NCBI GenBank assembly: GCA_963758365.1
Contig: CAVWVB010000001.1
Location: forward strand, 372,001-436,000
DNA from: Dokdonella_A sp963758365
GTDB lineage: Bacteria; Pseudomonadota; Gammaproteobacteria; Xanthomonadales; Rhodanobacteraceae
DNA: 64,000 nt
Direction of reading: 5' to 3'
The position numbers and the translations under genes are program-made. Under the pieces are notes generated by a model. That model searched no databases and was not told the origin of the DNA. It saw nothing but the letters and a program-made list of their open reading frames with translations. Of this stretch, positions 1 to 7,470 are shown piece after piece (the stretch's first letter is position 1; each line of letters starts with the position of its first letter).

Positions 1-2
1 AC

Positions 3-320
3 CTGCGCGTGATGCAGTATCTCGAAAGCGAATACGGCCTGGACAGGACCGCGCGCGATAGCTGGATGCGGCACTGGATGGAGGAGGGCTTCCGCGCGTT
101 CGAGACGATCCTCGAATCCGACGCCGCGGGCGGAAACTACTGCCACGGCGAAGCCCCCACGCTGGCCGACGCCTGCCTGATTCCGCAGGTCTACAATGCG
201 CAGCGATTCGCGGTGGACATGAGTTCGTACCCGAATATCCAGCGCGTCAACGAAGCCTGCCTGGCTCTGCCCGCATTCGACGCGGCACGACCGGAAAACC
301 AGGCGGATGCGGCGTTGTAG
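3..320 (+). CDS. maiA: Maleylacetoacetate isomerase (zeta-class GST), C-terminal part only
   Basis: The gene enters from the left edge and only its last 105 or so codons are visible. They form the helical C-terminal half of a zeta-class glutathione transferase. The stretch TLADACLIPQVYNAQRF, followed by YPNIQRVNEACLALPAF and a terminal P-E-N-Q-A-D-A, matches the end of maleylacetoacetate isomerases. This cytoplasmic enzyme uses glutathione to isomerise maleylacetoacetate to fumarylacetoacetate in tyrosine/homogentisate breakdown. The N-terminal thioredoxin fold with the SSCS-type active site lies outside the window, so a different GST class is possible but less likely. Confidence 0.75.
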   Translation: MRVMQYLESEYGLDRTARDSWMRHWMEEGFRAFETILESDAAGGNYCHGEAPTLADACLIPQVYNAQRFAVDMSSYPNIQRVNEACLALPAFDAARPENQADAAL

Positions 321-557
321 GCGCGGCGCAGCGCATCCACAACTTGCCCGCGTCTTGCTCTCAAGGCGATGGACCAGGCAGGGATGCGGAAGCGCTGGCG
401 GACCAAGGCAGTTCAAGTCCGTCGGTCGTCCGCAACCGGTCTTTTCAGGAGACGTTGCCCGACCACGACGCGGATACATCAATAGCGCAAAGGTCGGCTC
501 CCTGAAGCGCTGCAATGACGCGGTGACCGCTATCCCCTATCCGGAGCGGGTCATTGG

Positions 558-986
558 CTATCCAGCGATATACCGCTGCAACTGCTCGATCTGCTCGCCC
601 TGCTCGCTGATGACCGCCTTGACCAGGTCGCCGAGCGAGACGATGCCGACGACCTTGCCCGCATCGACGACCGGCAGGTAGCGCACGCGGCTGTCGGTGC
701 ACAGGCGCATGCAGGTTTCCACGGTGTCGGTGGGTCCGACCGTGATCACCGGTGCGGTCATGATGTCGCGCACCGGCGTGTCGCTCGACGAGCGCCCCTT
801 GAGGATGATCTTGCGTGCGTAGTCGCGTTCGGAGACGACGCCGACCAGTTCGTCGCCCTGTATCACCAGCAGCGCACCGATATAGCGGTCGGCCATCGCG
901 CGGATCGCGCCGAGTACGGGTTCGTCGGGGCCGATCGAATGGATCTCGCTGCCCTTGTCCGCGAGCAGGTGCTTGACCTGAAGCAT
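558..986 (-). CDS. CBS-pair domain protein (142 aa)
   Basis: A small cytoplasmic protein made almost entirely of two CBS domains (about residues 10-65 and 75-130), with typical pieces GALLVIQGDELVGVVSERD and VRYLPVVDAGKVVGIVSLGD. Tandem CBS domains form a Bateman module that binds adenosyl ligands such as AMP, ATP or SAM. Stand-alone versions are thought to sense energy or redox state, and the target is unknown. The ATG at 986 is chosen because GGAGGCG lies just upstream on the minus strand. The open frame continues 74 codons further upstream, but that part is Arg/Gly-rich and unlike the family. It is convergent with maiA and probably transcribed alone. Confidence 0.8.
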   Translation of the reverse strand: MLQVKHLLADKGSEIHSIGPDEPVLGAIRAMADRYIGALLVIQGDELVGVVSERDYARKIILKGRSSSDTPVRDIMTAPVITVGPTDTVETCMRLCTDSRVRYLPVVDAGKVVGIVSLGDLVKAVISEQGEQIEQLQRYIAG

Positions 987-1082
987 GGGAACGCCTCCGA
1001 GCCGGCACGGCGGTTTGCCGCATGCGCGGAGTCTAGCGCCGCCCAACCAAGCACGCTCGTGTCCATGCGCGAGGTGGCCGGG

Positions 1083-1142
1083 CGCGAACGCGTGTGCGTG
1101 TCCGTAGGTCAGGCCGCCCCCGGCTTGACGCCGACGCCGCAG
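1083..1142. repeat. Intergenic repeat, copy 1 (about 60 bp)
   Basis: This segment and 1232-1290 share a start CGCGAACGCG, a middle GTCCGTAGGTCAGGCCGCCC and an end GACGCCG/TGCGCCGCAG, with only a few differences. They lie 149 bp apart in the 360-bp gap between the CBS protein and the beta-propeller gene. No coding potential was seen. It looks like a dispersed GC-rich intergenic repeat of the REP type. Confidence 0.6.
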
Positions 1143-1175
1143 GTCTGGTCGGTCAAAAGGCGCTGCGGTTCGCGT

Positions 1176-1196
1176 CAGGTCGGCACCGCCGACCTG
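1176..1196. repeat. Perfect 9-bp inverted repeat between the two repeat copies
   Basis: CAGGTCGGC (1176-1184) and GCCGACCTG (1188-1196) are exact reverse complements around a 3-base loop. No T-run follows on either strand. It fits the hairpin core of a REP-like element better than a terminator. Confidence 0.5.
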
Positions 1197-1231
1197 CGGC
1201 CTGCGCATGCCCGTCCGCGCAGCGGCCCTAT

Positions 1232-1290
1232 CGCGAACGCGGGCACGTGTCCGTAGGTCAGGCCGCCCCGGCCTGACGCCTGCGCCGCAG
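1232..1290. repeat. Intergenic repeat, copy 2 (about 59 bp)
   Basis: Second copy of the repeat at 1083-1142, in the same orientation. It contains GTCCGTAGGTCAGGCCGCCC at 1249-1268 and ends GCGCCGCAG at 1290. A further GCCTGACGC-like piece follows directly. Confidence 0.6.
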
Positions 1291-1303
1291 CCTGACGCGC
1301 GTG

Positions 1304-1324
1304 CCCTCTCCGGTCGGGAGAGGG
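1304..1324 (-). terminator. Hairpin just downstream of the beta-propeller gene
   Basis: CCCTCTCC (1304-1311) pairs with GGAGAGGG (1317-1324) around a 5-base loop. It lies 22 bp past the stop codon of the minus-strand gene ending at 1347. The stem is perfect but no T-run follows, so it may be a 3'-end stabilising hairpin or another repeat unit rather than a true terminator. Confidence 0.4.
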
Positions 1325-1346
1325 CCGAGTCAGCGCCGACGCGCGG

Positions 1347-4300
1347 TCACAGGCAGTCGAATCCGTCGGCGAACAAGGACAGCACGACCGCAGCCTGCGC
1401 GGTGGCGCTGTCGTTGCCCGGCGTCGGGTCCACGGTGTCCGAACTCGCGGTCGCGGAAAACGCGACGGGGTCGGGGCCGGCGTAGGTACGCGCTACGCAT
1501 GCACGCGTCGTGATCGTGCGCGATTCGCCGGCTGGAATAGTCGGGAACGTGCACGGGTAGGCCGACGTGCAGTCGCCGCTGTTGCCGCCGAACGTGAATT
1601 GCACCGGCGTCGTGCTGGCCACCTGCACATTCGTAGCGGTGGACGGACCGTTGTTGGTCACGGTGACCGAATACGCAAGTTGCAGACCCGGCTGCACCGC
1701 AGGCGGCGCGGCGACGCTGAGCGCGAGGTCGGCCGAATCGCCACTGGGCGCGCCCGGCAACGGCCATGCCCATGCACCGCGCGAGCGCGTGAACGCGGCG
1801 AGCGTCGTGAAACCGCGATCGATCGTGAAACTCCAGATCATCACGTGCGGCAGGCCCTCGAAGCGCTGCCAGACCGGCGTCGCGGCACTGATGTCGTCGG
1901 TGTAATAGAGGCCCCAGTCCATGCCGACGAACACCTGGTTCGGCATGTTCGGATTGACGATGACCGCGTTGGCCGGAATGTCCGGCAGATTGCCGCTCTT
2001 GTCGGTCCACGCGAAGCTCGCGCACTGTGCGGTGCACACGACCTGCAGAACGTGGCCCGGCGTGGACGGCGTGTTCGCGGTGAAGCCGCCGACCGCGGCA
2101 TAGCCGACCAGCGGGTCGAGCGGATCGGTCGCGACATCCATCATCGGCCGGTTGGGCAGCACCGCGTTGGCGCCGGTCACGTCGACCGAAGTCGCGCTGC
2201 CCGCACCGCCGAGACCGAATACGTACTGCACGTTGCCGTCGTTGGTCGCGACGATCGCGACCGTAGGATCGCTGACCGCGTAATGCAGGTTGTTGATGAA
2301 CGAGCGGTTGTCGCTGCCGAGGATCAGGTTGTTCTTGGTCAGGTTGCCGGTCTTCGGCTGCCAGGACGATGCGGGAATCGCGCCGCTCAAGGTCTCCCAG
2401 ACACGGTTGGTGCCGCCGATCATGTTCGTGCAACCCTGCGCGCTCGTGCAGCCGCTGCCCGGCGCGTCGAGCGCGCCATAGCGGTAGATGTCGAACGGAA
2501 AGATGAAGCTCAGGTTGTCGCCGCCCCAGCCGTTCGACGCGCTCGCCTCGGCGCCATTCGGCCCGTTCGTGCTGACCACGAGGTTGCCGTTCTGGCTCGA
2601 GTAGTACCAGCGCTGGCCGAGCACCGGCTCGATGCGCGAGACGATGCCGTCGCCGCCATTGGTCGCGTTCCATTCGGCTACGCCCGGCGTGCCGGAAAAC
2701 ACCGCGGTCGCGCTGCCGTTGTCCTGGAACCCGGCGGTGACGCCCGATGTCGGCGCATTCGCGAAATTCGCGGTGATGTCGCCGTGGTAGACCTCGATCG
2801 TCGGCAGGGTGTCGTTGAGCGGAATCCAGTTCGCATTGAATGCGCTCGACGCGGAGACCGCGTTGGATACGTAGTAGATACCGCCATCGTTGCCGTTGAG
2901 CAGTTTCTCCTGATCAACGCCAACGAACGCGCGCGCGTGGTTGTCCGGGTGCACCGGGCCACCGCTGTAGGCCTGGGTCAGGTTCGTGTAGCTGGTGCCG
3001 CCATTGGTCGAGCGGAACAGATCGACCGTGCTCACGAAGAACACGTCCGCGTCGGTCGGCGAGACGGTGATGCCGGCGTCGTACCACATCTGCGTGCCGG
3101 CGCCGCTCGGCGTGCCGACCTGCGCCCATGCGTCGCCGCCGTCGCTCGTGCGGTAGATGCCGAGGATCCCGCGCGAGGTCACGTCGGTGAACATCGCGTA
3201 GAGGATCATCGAGTCGGTCGGTGCGACCGCGATCTCGAGGCGTCCGCGCGACGTGTTCGCGGTGCCGCTGCCGGTACCGAGCGGGAAGCCATTCGTGAGC
3301 AGGGTCCAGTCGGTGACGTCGGGGCAGCCGCTGGAAGGCATGGCCGCGCGATAGACGCCGTTCGCGCCGTTGTTCGCGAGGTCCGGTTGCACCGGCGTCG
3401 GCAGGCCGCGCGTGCCGACTGCGGCATAGAGCATCGTGCTGCCGTTGCGATCAAGTGCGAGCAGGCCGGTCGTGTCCTGACGTTGCGTAGCCGGCCCGCT
3501 CGTGAACCCATTCGTGTAGCACGGGCCGGTCCAGTCGTTGCCTGCGTCGTAGGAGAAATACACGCCGGTCTTGGTGCCGACGATCACGTTGTCCGAGTTG
3601 TTCGGGTCGACGACCACCTTGCCGATCGACTGGTACTGCGGAAAACCGCCGGCCGACGGACCGTACAACGGATTGAACACGTCCTCGCCGAGCAGGGTCC
3701 AGGTTTCGCCCTTGTCGGTGCTCTTGAGCACGCCCGCGGCGCCGAACGAGAACGAGCCATAGCGCAGGTCGCCGGTGCCCGCATACAGCACGTCGTGGTT
3801 GGATGGGTCGACCGCGAGGTCGCCGATCGCCATGCTCGCGATTTCGGGAAAGTCGGTCTTGACTGCCCAGGTCGTGTCCGCCGAGCAGCAGTTCGTGGTC
3901 TTCCAGACGCCGCCGCCGTCCGAACCGAGGTAGGCGATGGTCGGGTCGTCCGGATCGCTGACGATCACGTTGGTGCGACCTGCCGCACTGTCGGCTCCGA
4001 ACCCCTCGCCGCGCAGCGGCATCGGGCCGAGCAGGGTGAACGCGTCGGGGTCGAGCCCGAGCGCGGAATGCGCGGAGCGCTGATAGGTGCGCAGGCCGGA
4101 TGGAGTCGCCGAGGCGATCCGGCGGTCCTGGACCGCGGCGTCCATGAGCCAGCGTGGCTCGAAGCGCAGATGGCGCGGATCGCCGCCATACGCGAGCCGC
4201 AACGCCCAGTAGTCGCCTTCCACTGGGGGTCGCCCCTGCTCCGATTCAATCGTCGTTGCGCGCTCGAACCGCGGGCGGTCGCTGCCGCAGGCCAGCCAGA

Positions 4301-4361
4301 ACACGCACACGCCCACGAACGCAACACCGGCCGCAGCCAGCGCACCGATCCACTTGTTCAT
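1347..4361 (-). CDS. Secreted beta-propeller (VPS10/BNR-like) protein with DUF11 domain, 1004 aa
   Basis: A large exported protein. It has a hydrophobic N-terminal segment (MNKWIGALAAAGVAFVGVCV), then about 750 residues of repeating units such as YLGSDGGGVWKTTN, SNHDVLYAGTGD and SYDAGNDWTG. These are typical of sortilin/BNR-like propellers that read like glycosidase or photosystem-stability folds. Near residues 880-990 is a DUF11 immunoglobulin-like domain (YSVTVTNNGPSTATNV). The last residues, LFADGFDCL, resemble a short conserved end seen on exported proteins of this bacterial group (recollection, not searched). The ATG at 4361 has GGGGATC upstream. It lies 25 bp after the glycosyltransferase gene, so the two may be co-transcribed. 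No enzymatic residues could be assigned; binding or surface function is an inference. Confidence 0.75.
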   Translation of the reverse strand: MNKWIGALAAAGVAFVGVCVFWLACGSDRPRFERATTIESEQGRPPVEGDYWALRLAYGGDPRHLRFEPRWLMDAAVQDRRIASATPSGLRTYQRSAHSALGLDPDAFTLLGPMPLRGEGFGADSAAGRTNVIVSDPDDPTIAYLGSDGGGVWKTTNCCSADTTWAVKTDFPEIASMAIGDLAVDPSNHDVLYAGTGDLRYGSFSFGAAGVLKSTDKGETWTLLGEDVFNPLYGPSAGGFPQYQSIGKVVVDPNNSDNVIVGTKTGVYFSYDAGNDWTGPCYTNGFTSGPATQRQDTTGLLALDRNGSTMLYAAVGTRGLPTPVQPDLANNGANGVYRAAMPSSGCPDVTDWTLLTNGFPLGTGSGTANTSRGRLEIAVAPTDSMILYAMFTDVTSRGILGIYRTSDGGDAWAQVGTPSGAGTQMWYDAGITVSPTDADVFFVSTVDLFRSTNGGTSYTNLTQAYSGGPVHPDNHARAFVGVDQEKLLNGNDGGIYYVSNAVSASSAFNANWIPLNDTLPTIEVYHGDITANFANAPTSGVTAGFQDNGSATAVFSGTPGVAEWNATNGGDGIVSRIEPVLGQRWYYSSQNGNLVVSTNGPNGAEASASNGWGGDNLSFIFPFDIYRYGALDAPGSGCTSAQGCTNMIGGTNRVWETLSGAIPASSWQPKTGNLTKNNLILGSDNRSFINNLHYAVSDPTVAIVATNDGNVQYVFGLGGAGSATSVDVTGANAVLPNRPMMDVATDPLDPLVGYAAVGGFTANTPSTPGHVLQVVCTAQCASFAWTDKSGNLPDIPANAVIVNPNMPNQVFVGMDWGLYYTDDISAATPVWQRFEGLPHVMIWSFTIDRGFTTLAAFTRSRGAWAWPLPGAPSGDSADLALSVAAPPAVQPGLQLAYSVTVTNNGPSTATNVQVASTTPVQFTFGGNSGDCTSAYPCTFPTIPAGESRTITTRACVARTYAGPDPVAFSATASSDTVDPTPGNDSATAQAAVVLSLFADGFDCL

Positions 4362-4386
4362 CGTGATCCCCTGCGAATGGGTGGAG

Positions 4387-5325
4387 TCAGGGTCCGCCCT
4401 GCGGCGGATGATACTCATCAATCAGGTACAGCGGGCGCTGCTTGGATTCGACGTACATGCGACCGAGGTATTCGCCGATCACGCCGAGCGCCATCAATTG
4501 CAGGCCACCGAGAAACAGCACGACGACCATCAGCGACGGATAGCCCGGCACCGGATCGCCGAACCACAGCGCCTTGGCCAGTACCCACAATCCGAACAGG
4601 AATGCGAACAGCGCGGCGAGCAGGCCGATGTAGGTCGCGGCCTTGAGCGGGGCATTCGAGAACGAAGTGATGCCCTCGATCGCGAAGTTCCACAGTTTCC
4701 AGTAATTCCACTTGGTCTGTCCCGCATGGCGCGGATCGCGGTGGTAGACCACGGGCAACTGGCGGAATCCGACCCAGGTGAACAGCCCCTTCATGAAACG
4801 CTGGCGCTCGCGGACCTTCTTGAGCGCATCGAGTGCGCGCCGCGAAATCAGGCGGAAGTCGCCGGTGTCGCGCGGGATCGGTGTCGCCGACAGGCTCTGC
4901 ATCACGCGGTAGAACGCGGATGCGGTCATCCTCTTGAAGCCGGTTTCGCCGGCGCGCGAGGCGCGCGTGCCGTAGACCACGTCGTAGCCTTCGCGCCAGT
5001 GCTGCACGAATGTCGGAATCAGTTCGGGCGGATCCTGCAGATCCGCATCGATCACCACGGCCGCACCGGCGTCGACATGGTCGAGTCCAGCGGTCAGCGC
5101 GAGTTCCTTGCCGAAGTTGCGTGACAGCTTCAGCGCCGAAACGCGTGGATCGCTTTCGCGCAGCGCGCAGATGATCGCCCAGGTGTCGTCGCGGCTGCCG
5201 TCGTCGACATAGAGCACGCCGGCGTCCAGATCCAGGCCGTCGAGCACCGCGCCGAGTCGTGCGTGGAAATCTCCCAGGCCCTCGCTCTCGTTGTAGGCGG
5301 GCACGACCACGGTCAGCTTGGGCAT
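4387..5325 (-). CDS. Membrane-anchored family 2 glycosyltransferase (GtrB/DPM1-like)
   Basis: A 312-residue enzyme. The N-terminal GT-A domain carries VVVPAYNESEGL, the nucleotide-binding YVDDGSRDDTW and the metal-binding VIDADLQDPPELI. Two transmembrane helices follow near residues 225-290 (IGLLAALFAFLFGLWVL and SLMVVVLFLGGLQLMALGV). This layout is that of GtrB, ArnC and dolichol-phosphate-mannose synthase relatives, which charge undecaprenyl phosphate with one sugar at the inner membrane for later transfer outside. The sugar cannot be told. The ATG at 5325 is preferred over a GTG 12 bases upstream because GGAAAG sits at the right distance from the ATG. It is divergent from arsR. Confidence 0.85.
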   Translation of the reverse strand: MPKLTVVVPAYNESEGLGDFHARLGAVLDGLDLDAGVLYVDDGSRDDTWAIICALRESDPRVSALKLSRNFGKELALTAGLDHVDAGAAVVIDADLQDPPELIPTFVQHWREGYDVVYGTRASRAGETGFKRMTASAFYRVMQSLSATPIPRDTGDFRLISRRALDALKKVRERQRFMKGLFTWVGFRQLPVVYHRDPRHAGQTKWNYWKLWNFAIEGITSFSNAPLKAATYIGLLAALFAFLFGLWVLAKALWFGDPVPGYPSLMVVVLFLGGLQLMALGVIGEYLGRMYVESKQRPLYLIDEYHPPQGGP

Positions 5326-5391
5326 CGGACTTTCCACGCCGGGAATGGGCGAATGCTAGCCGAGAGCGCGGCGGACCGTCAGTGGATCGTC

Positions 5392-5424
5392 TTGTGTTCG
5401 CGCTTTAATTCGATTATTCTAGAA
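5392..5424 (+). promoter_or_regulatory. arsR promoter with overlapping palindrome (predicted leaderless)
   Basis: A -35-like TTGTGT (5392-5397) and a -10-like TATTCT (5415-5420) are separated by exactly 17 bases. Transcription would begin 6-8 bases later, at or next to the arsR ATG at 5427. No Shine-Dalgarno sequence is present, so arsR is probably made from a leaderless mRNA. A perfect palindrome TTCTAGAA (5417-5424) overlaps the -10 and is a natural candidate for part of the ArsR operator. All of this is sequence-based prediction. Confidence 0.55.
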
Positions 5425-5426
5425 CT

Positions 5427-5774
5427 ATGAAATCAAATACCGTGGTGGCCGCACTGTCGGCGCTCGCTCACGAGAGCCGGCTCGCGCTGTATCGCACGCT
5501 CGTGCAGACCGGACCGGCCGGGCTCAGCGTCGGCGCACTGCAGGAACGCACCGCGATCGCGCCGGCGACCCTGACCCACCACCTGCACGCGCTGCGTCGT
5601 GCGGGCCTGATCACGGATACCCGCGACGGTCGCTCGATCGTCTGTCATGCCGACTACGCGCAAATGAATGCACTGCTCGCATTCCTGACCGAAAACTGCT
5701 GCGGCGACGCATCCGCGTGCGCGCCCGGCAGCCCCTGCAAACCCGCCCGAGCTCTCCGGAGGAGCCGCCAATGA
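5427..5774 (+). CDS. arsR: ArsR/SmtB-family transcriptional repressor
   Basis: A 115-residue winged-helix regulator. LSALAHESRLALYRTLVQTG and the recognition region LTHHLHALRRAGLITDTRDG are typical of ArsR proteins. There is no CxC in the DNA-binding helix. Instead, cysteines cluster at the C-terminus (ENCCGDASAC and GSPC), like the subgroup that senses arsenite through C-terminal cysteines. It should repress its own operon and release DNA on binding As(III) or methyl-As(III). Its stop overlaps the start of the ArsI-like gene as ATGA. The start at 5427 follows the alignment with ArsR N-termini and the promoter placement. Confidence 0.88.
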   Translation: MKSNTVVAALSALAHESRLALYRTLVQTGPAGLSVGALQERTAIAPATLTHHLHALRRAGLITDTRDGRSIVCHADYAQMNALLAFLTENCCGDASACAPGSPCKPARALRRSRQ

Positions 5775-6265
5775 AACGTTTCCACGTGCACGTCAATGTC
5801 GATGATCTCGAAGCGAGCATTCGCTTCTATTCGCAACTGTTCGCGGCCGAACCCGCGGTGATCAAGCCCGACTACGCCAAATGGATGCTCGAGGATCCAC
5901 GGTTGAACTTCGCGATCTCGCACCGGCAGCGCGCGGCCGGCGTCGACCACCTCGGACTGCAGGCCGAAAGCGACGCCGAACTCGCCGAGATCGGCGCGCG
6001 TCTCGCGGCCGCCGACGCGATCGCGTTGACCGAAACCGGCACGACCTGCTGCTACGCACGGTCGGACAAGTTCTGGGCCGAGGATCCGCAAGGTCTGCGC
6101 TGGGAAACATTCCATACGTTGGGCGCGGCCGAAGGCGTTTCAGGAGAGCCGCGGGCTACAGCCTGCTGTGAGCCGCGCACGTCCGCCGATGCGCTTTCGC
6201 CGGCCGCCGCGACGCTGCCATGCTGTGGCCCTGCGGCGAATGCCGCATCCGCGTGCTGCGTCTGA
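5771..6265 (+). CDS. arsI: ArsI/CadI-family glyoxalase-fold C-As lyase
   Basis: A 164-residue vicinal-oxygen-chelate protein. His5, His60 (VDHLG) and Glu112 (LRWETF) fit the Fe(II) site. The pair Cys93-Cys94 in TGTTCCYARSDKFW is the trivalent-arsenic binding pair of ArsI, the dioxygenase that splits the C-As bond of methylarsenite. CadI-type proteins share the motif. After about residue 118 there is a 45-residue tail with three more Cys pairs (ACCEP, PCCGP, ACCV), which may trap metalloid. The ATG at 5771 has GGAGGAG upstream and overlaps the arsR stop. No arsM or arsP lies nearby, so the methylarsenic source would be external. Confidence 0.82.
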   Translation: MKRFHVHVNVDDLEASIRFYSQLFAAEPAVIKPDYAKWMLEDPRLNFAISHRQRAAGVDHLGLQAESDAELAEIGARLAAADAIALTETGTTCCYARSDKFWAEDPQGLRWETFHTLGAAEGVSGEPRATACCEPRTSADALSPAAATLPCCGPAANAASACCV

Positions 6266-6280
6266 ACGGAGCACCTGGCC

Positions 6281-6769
6281 ATGTACAACGTGCTGTTCCT
6301 GTGCACCGGCAACTCCGCGCGCAGCATCCTCGCCGAGGCGTTGCTCGGCGTGCTCGGCAAGGACCGCTTCCATGCGTACAGCGCGGGCAGCCACCCGAGC
6401 GGGAGCGTGCAGCCCCTCGCGCTCGAATTCGCGATCCGCCTCGGCTATCCGGCCGATGCACTGCGCAGCAAAAGTTGGGACGAGTATGCGCTGCCGGACG
6501 CACCCAGGATGGACTTCGTCATTACGGTCTGTGACAACGCGGCCGGCGAGGTCTGCCCGATCTGGCCGGGCCACCCGGTCAGCGCGCACTGGGGCGTCCC
6601 CGATCCCGCGGCCGTGACCGGTGACGATGACGCGCGCCGTGCCGCCTATCGCGATGCGTTCACTATCCTGCGGCGCCGCGTCGAACTCCTGCTGGCCCTG
6701 CCGCTCGACACGCTCGATCGCCTTGCGCGCGAGCGCGAGCTGCGCGCGATCGCGATGCGCGGCGCATGA
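6281..6769 (+). CDS. arsC: Arsenate reductase, low-molecular-weight phosphatase type
   Basis: A 162-residue enzyme of the LMW protein tyrosine phosphatase fold. The P-loop CTGNSAR (Cys8 to Arg14, CX5R) starts the protein and binds arsenate. Cys84 and Cys92 (TVCDNAAGEVC) match the two relay cysteines used by thioredoxin-coupled ArsC. It reduces As(V) to As(III) in the cytoplasm. Its last codon overlaps the start of the aquaporin gene (ATGA), so reduction and export are translationally coupled. GGAG lies upstream of the start. A plain phosphatase is unlikely given the extra cysteines and the operon. Confidence 0.9.
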   Translation: MYNVLFLCTGNSARSILAEALLGVLGKDRFHAYSAGSHPSGSVQPLALEFAIRLGYPADALRSKSWDEYALPDAPRMDFVITVCDNAAGEVCPIWPGHPVSAHWGVPDPAAVTGDDDARRAAYRDAFTILRRRVELLLALPLDTLDRLARERELRAIAMRGA

Positions 6770-7470
6770 GCGATCTGCGCCGGCGACTCGCGGCCGAGGC
6801 CTTCGGATCGGCTGCGCTGGCCGCGGTCGTGATCGGCTCGGGCGTGATGGCCGAGCGGCTGGCCGGCGGCAACATGGCGGTCGCGCTGCTTGCCAATACG
6901 CTGGCCACTGCGGCGGGCCTGTTCGCGTTGATCGTCGTCTGCGCGCCGATATCGGGCGCCCACCTGAACCCGGCCGTGACCCTGGTGTTCGCATGGCGCC
7001 GCGAGATGGCGCGCCGCGACGCGGTCGCCTACATCGCGGTGCAGTGCGTCGCGATGGTCGGCGGCATGCTGCTCGTGCACCTGATGTTCGGTCTGCCGGC
7101 CTGGTTGCCCTCGACCAAGGCGCGGCCCGGTCTCGCCGCGGCGCTGAGCGAGGCGGTCGCGACGTTCATGCTGCTTTTTGCGGTGCTCGGCACGCGCCGA
7201 CGTGCGCTCGAGACCACCGCGGCGACGGTCGCGCTGACGATCGCTGCCGGCTACTGGTTCACGGCGTCGACCTCGTTCGCGAATCCCGCGATCACGATCG
7301 CACGCGCGCTATCGGATACGTTCGCCGGCATCCGCCCGGCGGACGTGCCGCTGTTCCTCGCGGGGCAGCTTGCGGGTGCGCTGCTCGCGGCAGCGTGTGC
7401 GCGGACGCTGTTCGACGACCGGCCCGAAGCGCAGCGGCCATGTGCAGACGAGGTTCAGCGTGGCAGATAG
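6766..7470 (+). CDS. aqpS: MIP-family aquaglyceroporin (AqpS-like arsenite channel)
   Basis: A 234-residue inner-membrane channel with six predicted helices. It has the two signature boxes HLNPAVT (about residues 67-72) and FANPAIT (about 171-177). The arginine that usually follows the second NPA and narrows the pore in water channels is replaced by isoleucine. Sinorhizobium AqpS, which lets arsenite leave down its gradient after ArsC has made it, is also reported to lack this arginine. The place directly behind arsC supports the same role. No arsB, acr3 or arsP pump is visible. The 3' end overlaps the convergent mtgA by 16 bp. Confidence 0.85.
   Translation: MSDLRRRLAAEAFGSAALAAVVIGSGVMAERLAGGNMAVALLANTLATAAGLFALIVVCAPISGAHLNPAVTLVFAWRREMARRDAVAYIAVQCVAMVGGMLLVHLMFGLPAWLPSTKARPGLAAALSEAVATFMLLFAVLGTRRRALETTAATVALTIAAGYWFTASTSFANPAITIARALSDTFAGIRPADVPLFLAGQLAGALLAAACARTLFDDRPEAQRPCADEVQRGR

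Noticed and set aside
558..1208. Longer form of the CBS-pair protein
   Set aside because: The extra 74 residues are Arg/Gly/Pro-rich and lie in the repeat cluster; the ATG at 986 has a clear ribosome-binding site.
1083..1290. CRISPR array
   Set aside because: Only two copies, of 60 bp, with a 90-bp interval of no spacer character and no cas genes nearby.
1599..4646. 1015-codon open frame on the plus strand antisense to the beta-propeller gene
   Set aside because: Arginine/alanine-rich shadow frame of a high-GC gene; no ribosome-binding site, no domain, and the minus strand gives a coherent exported protein.
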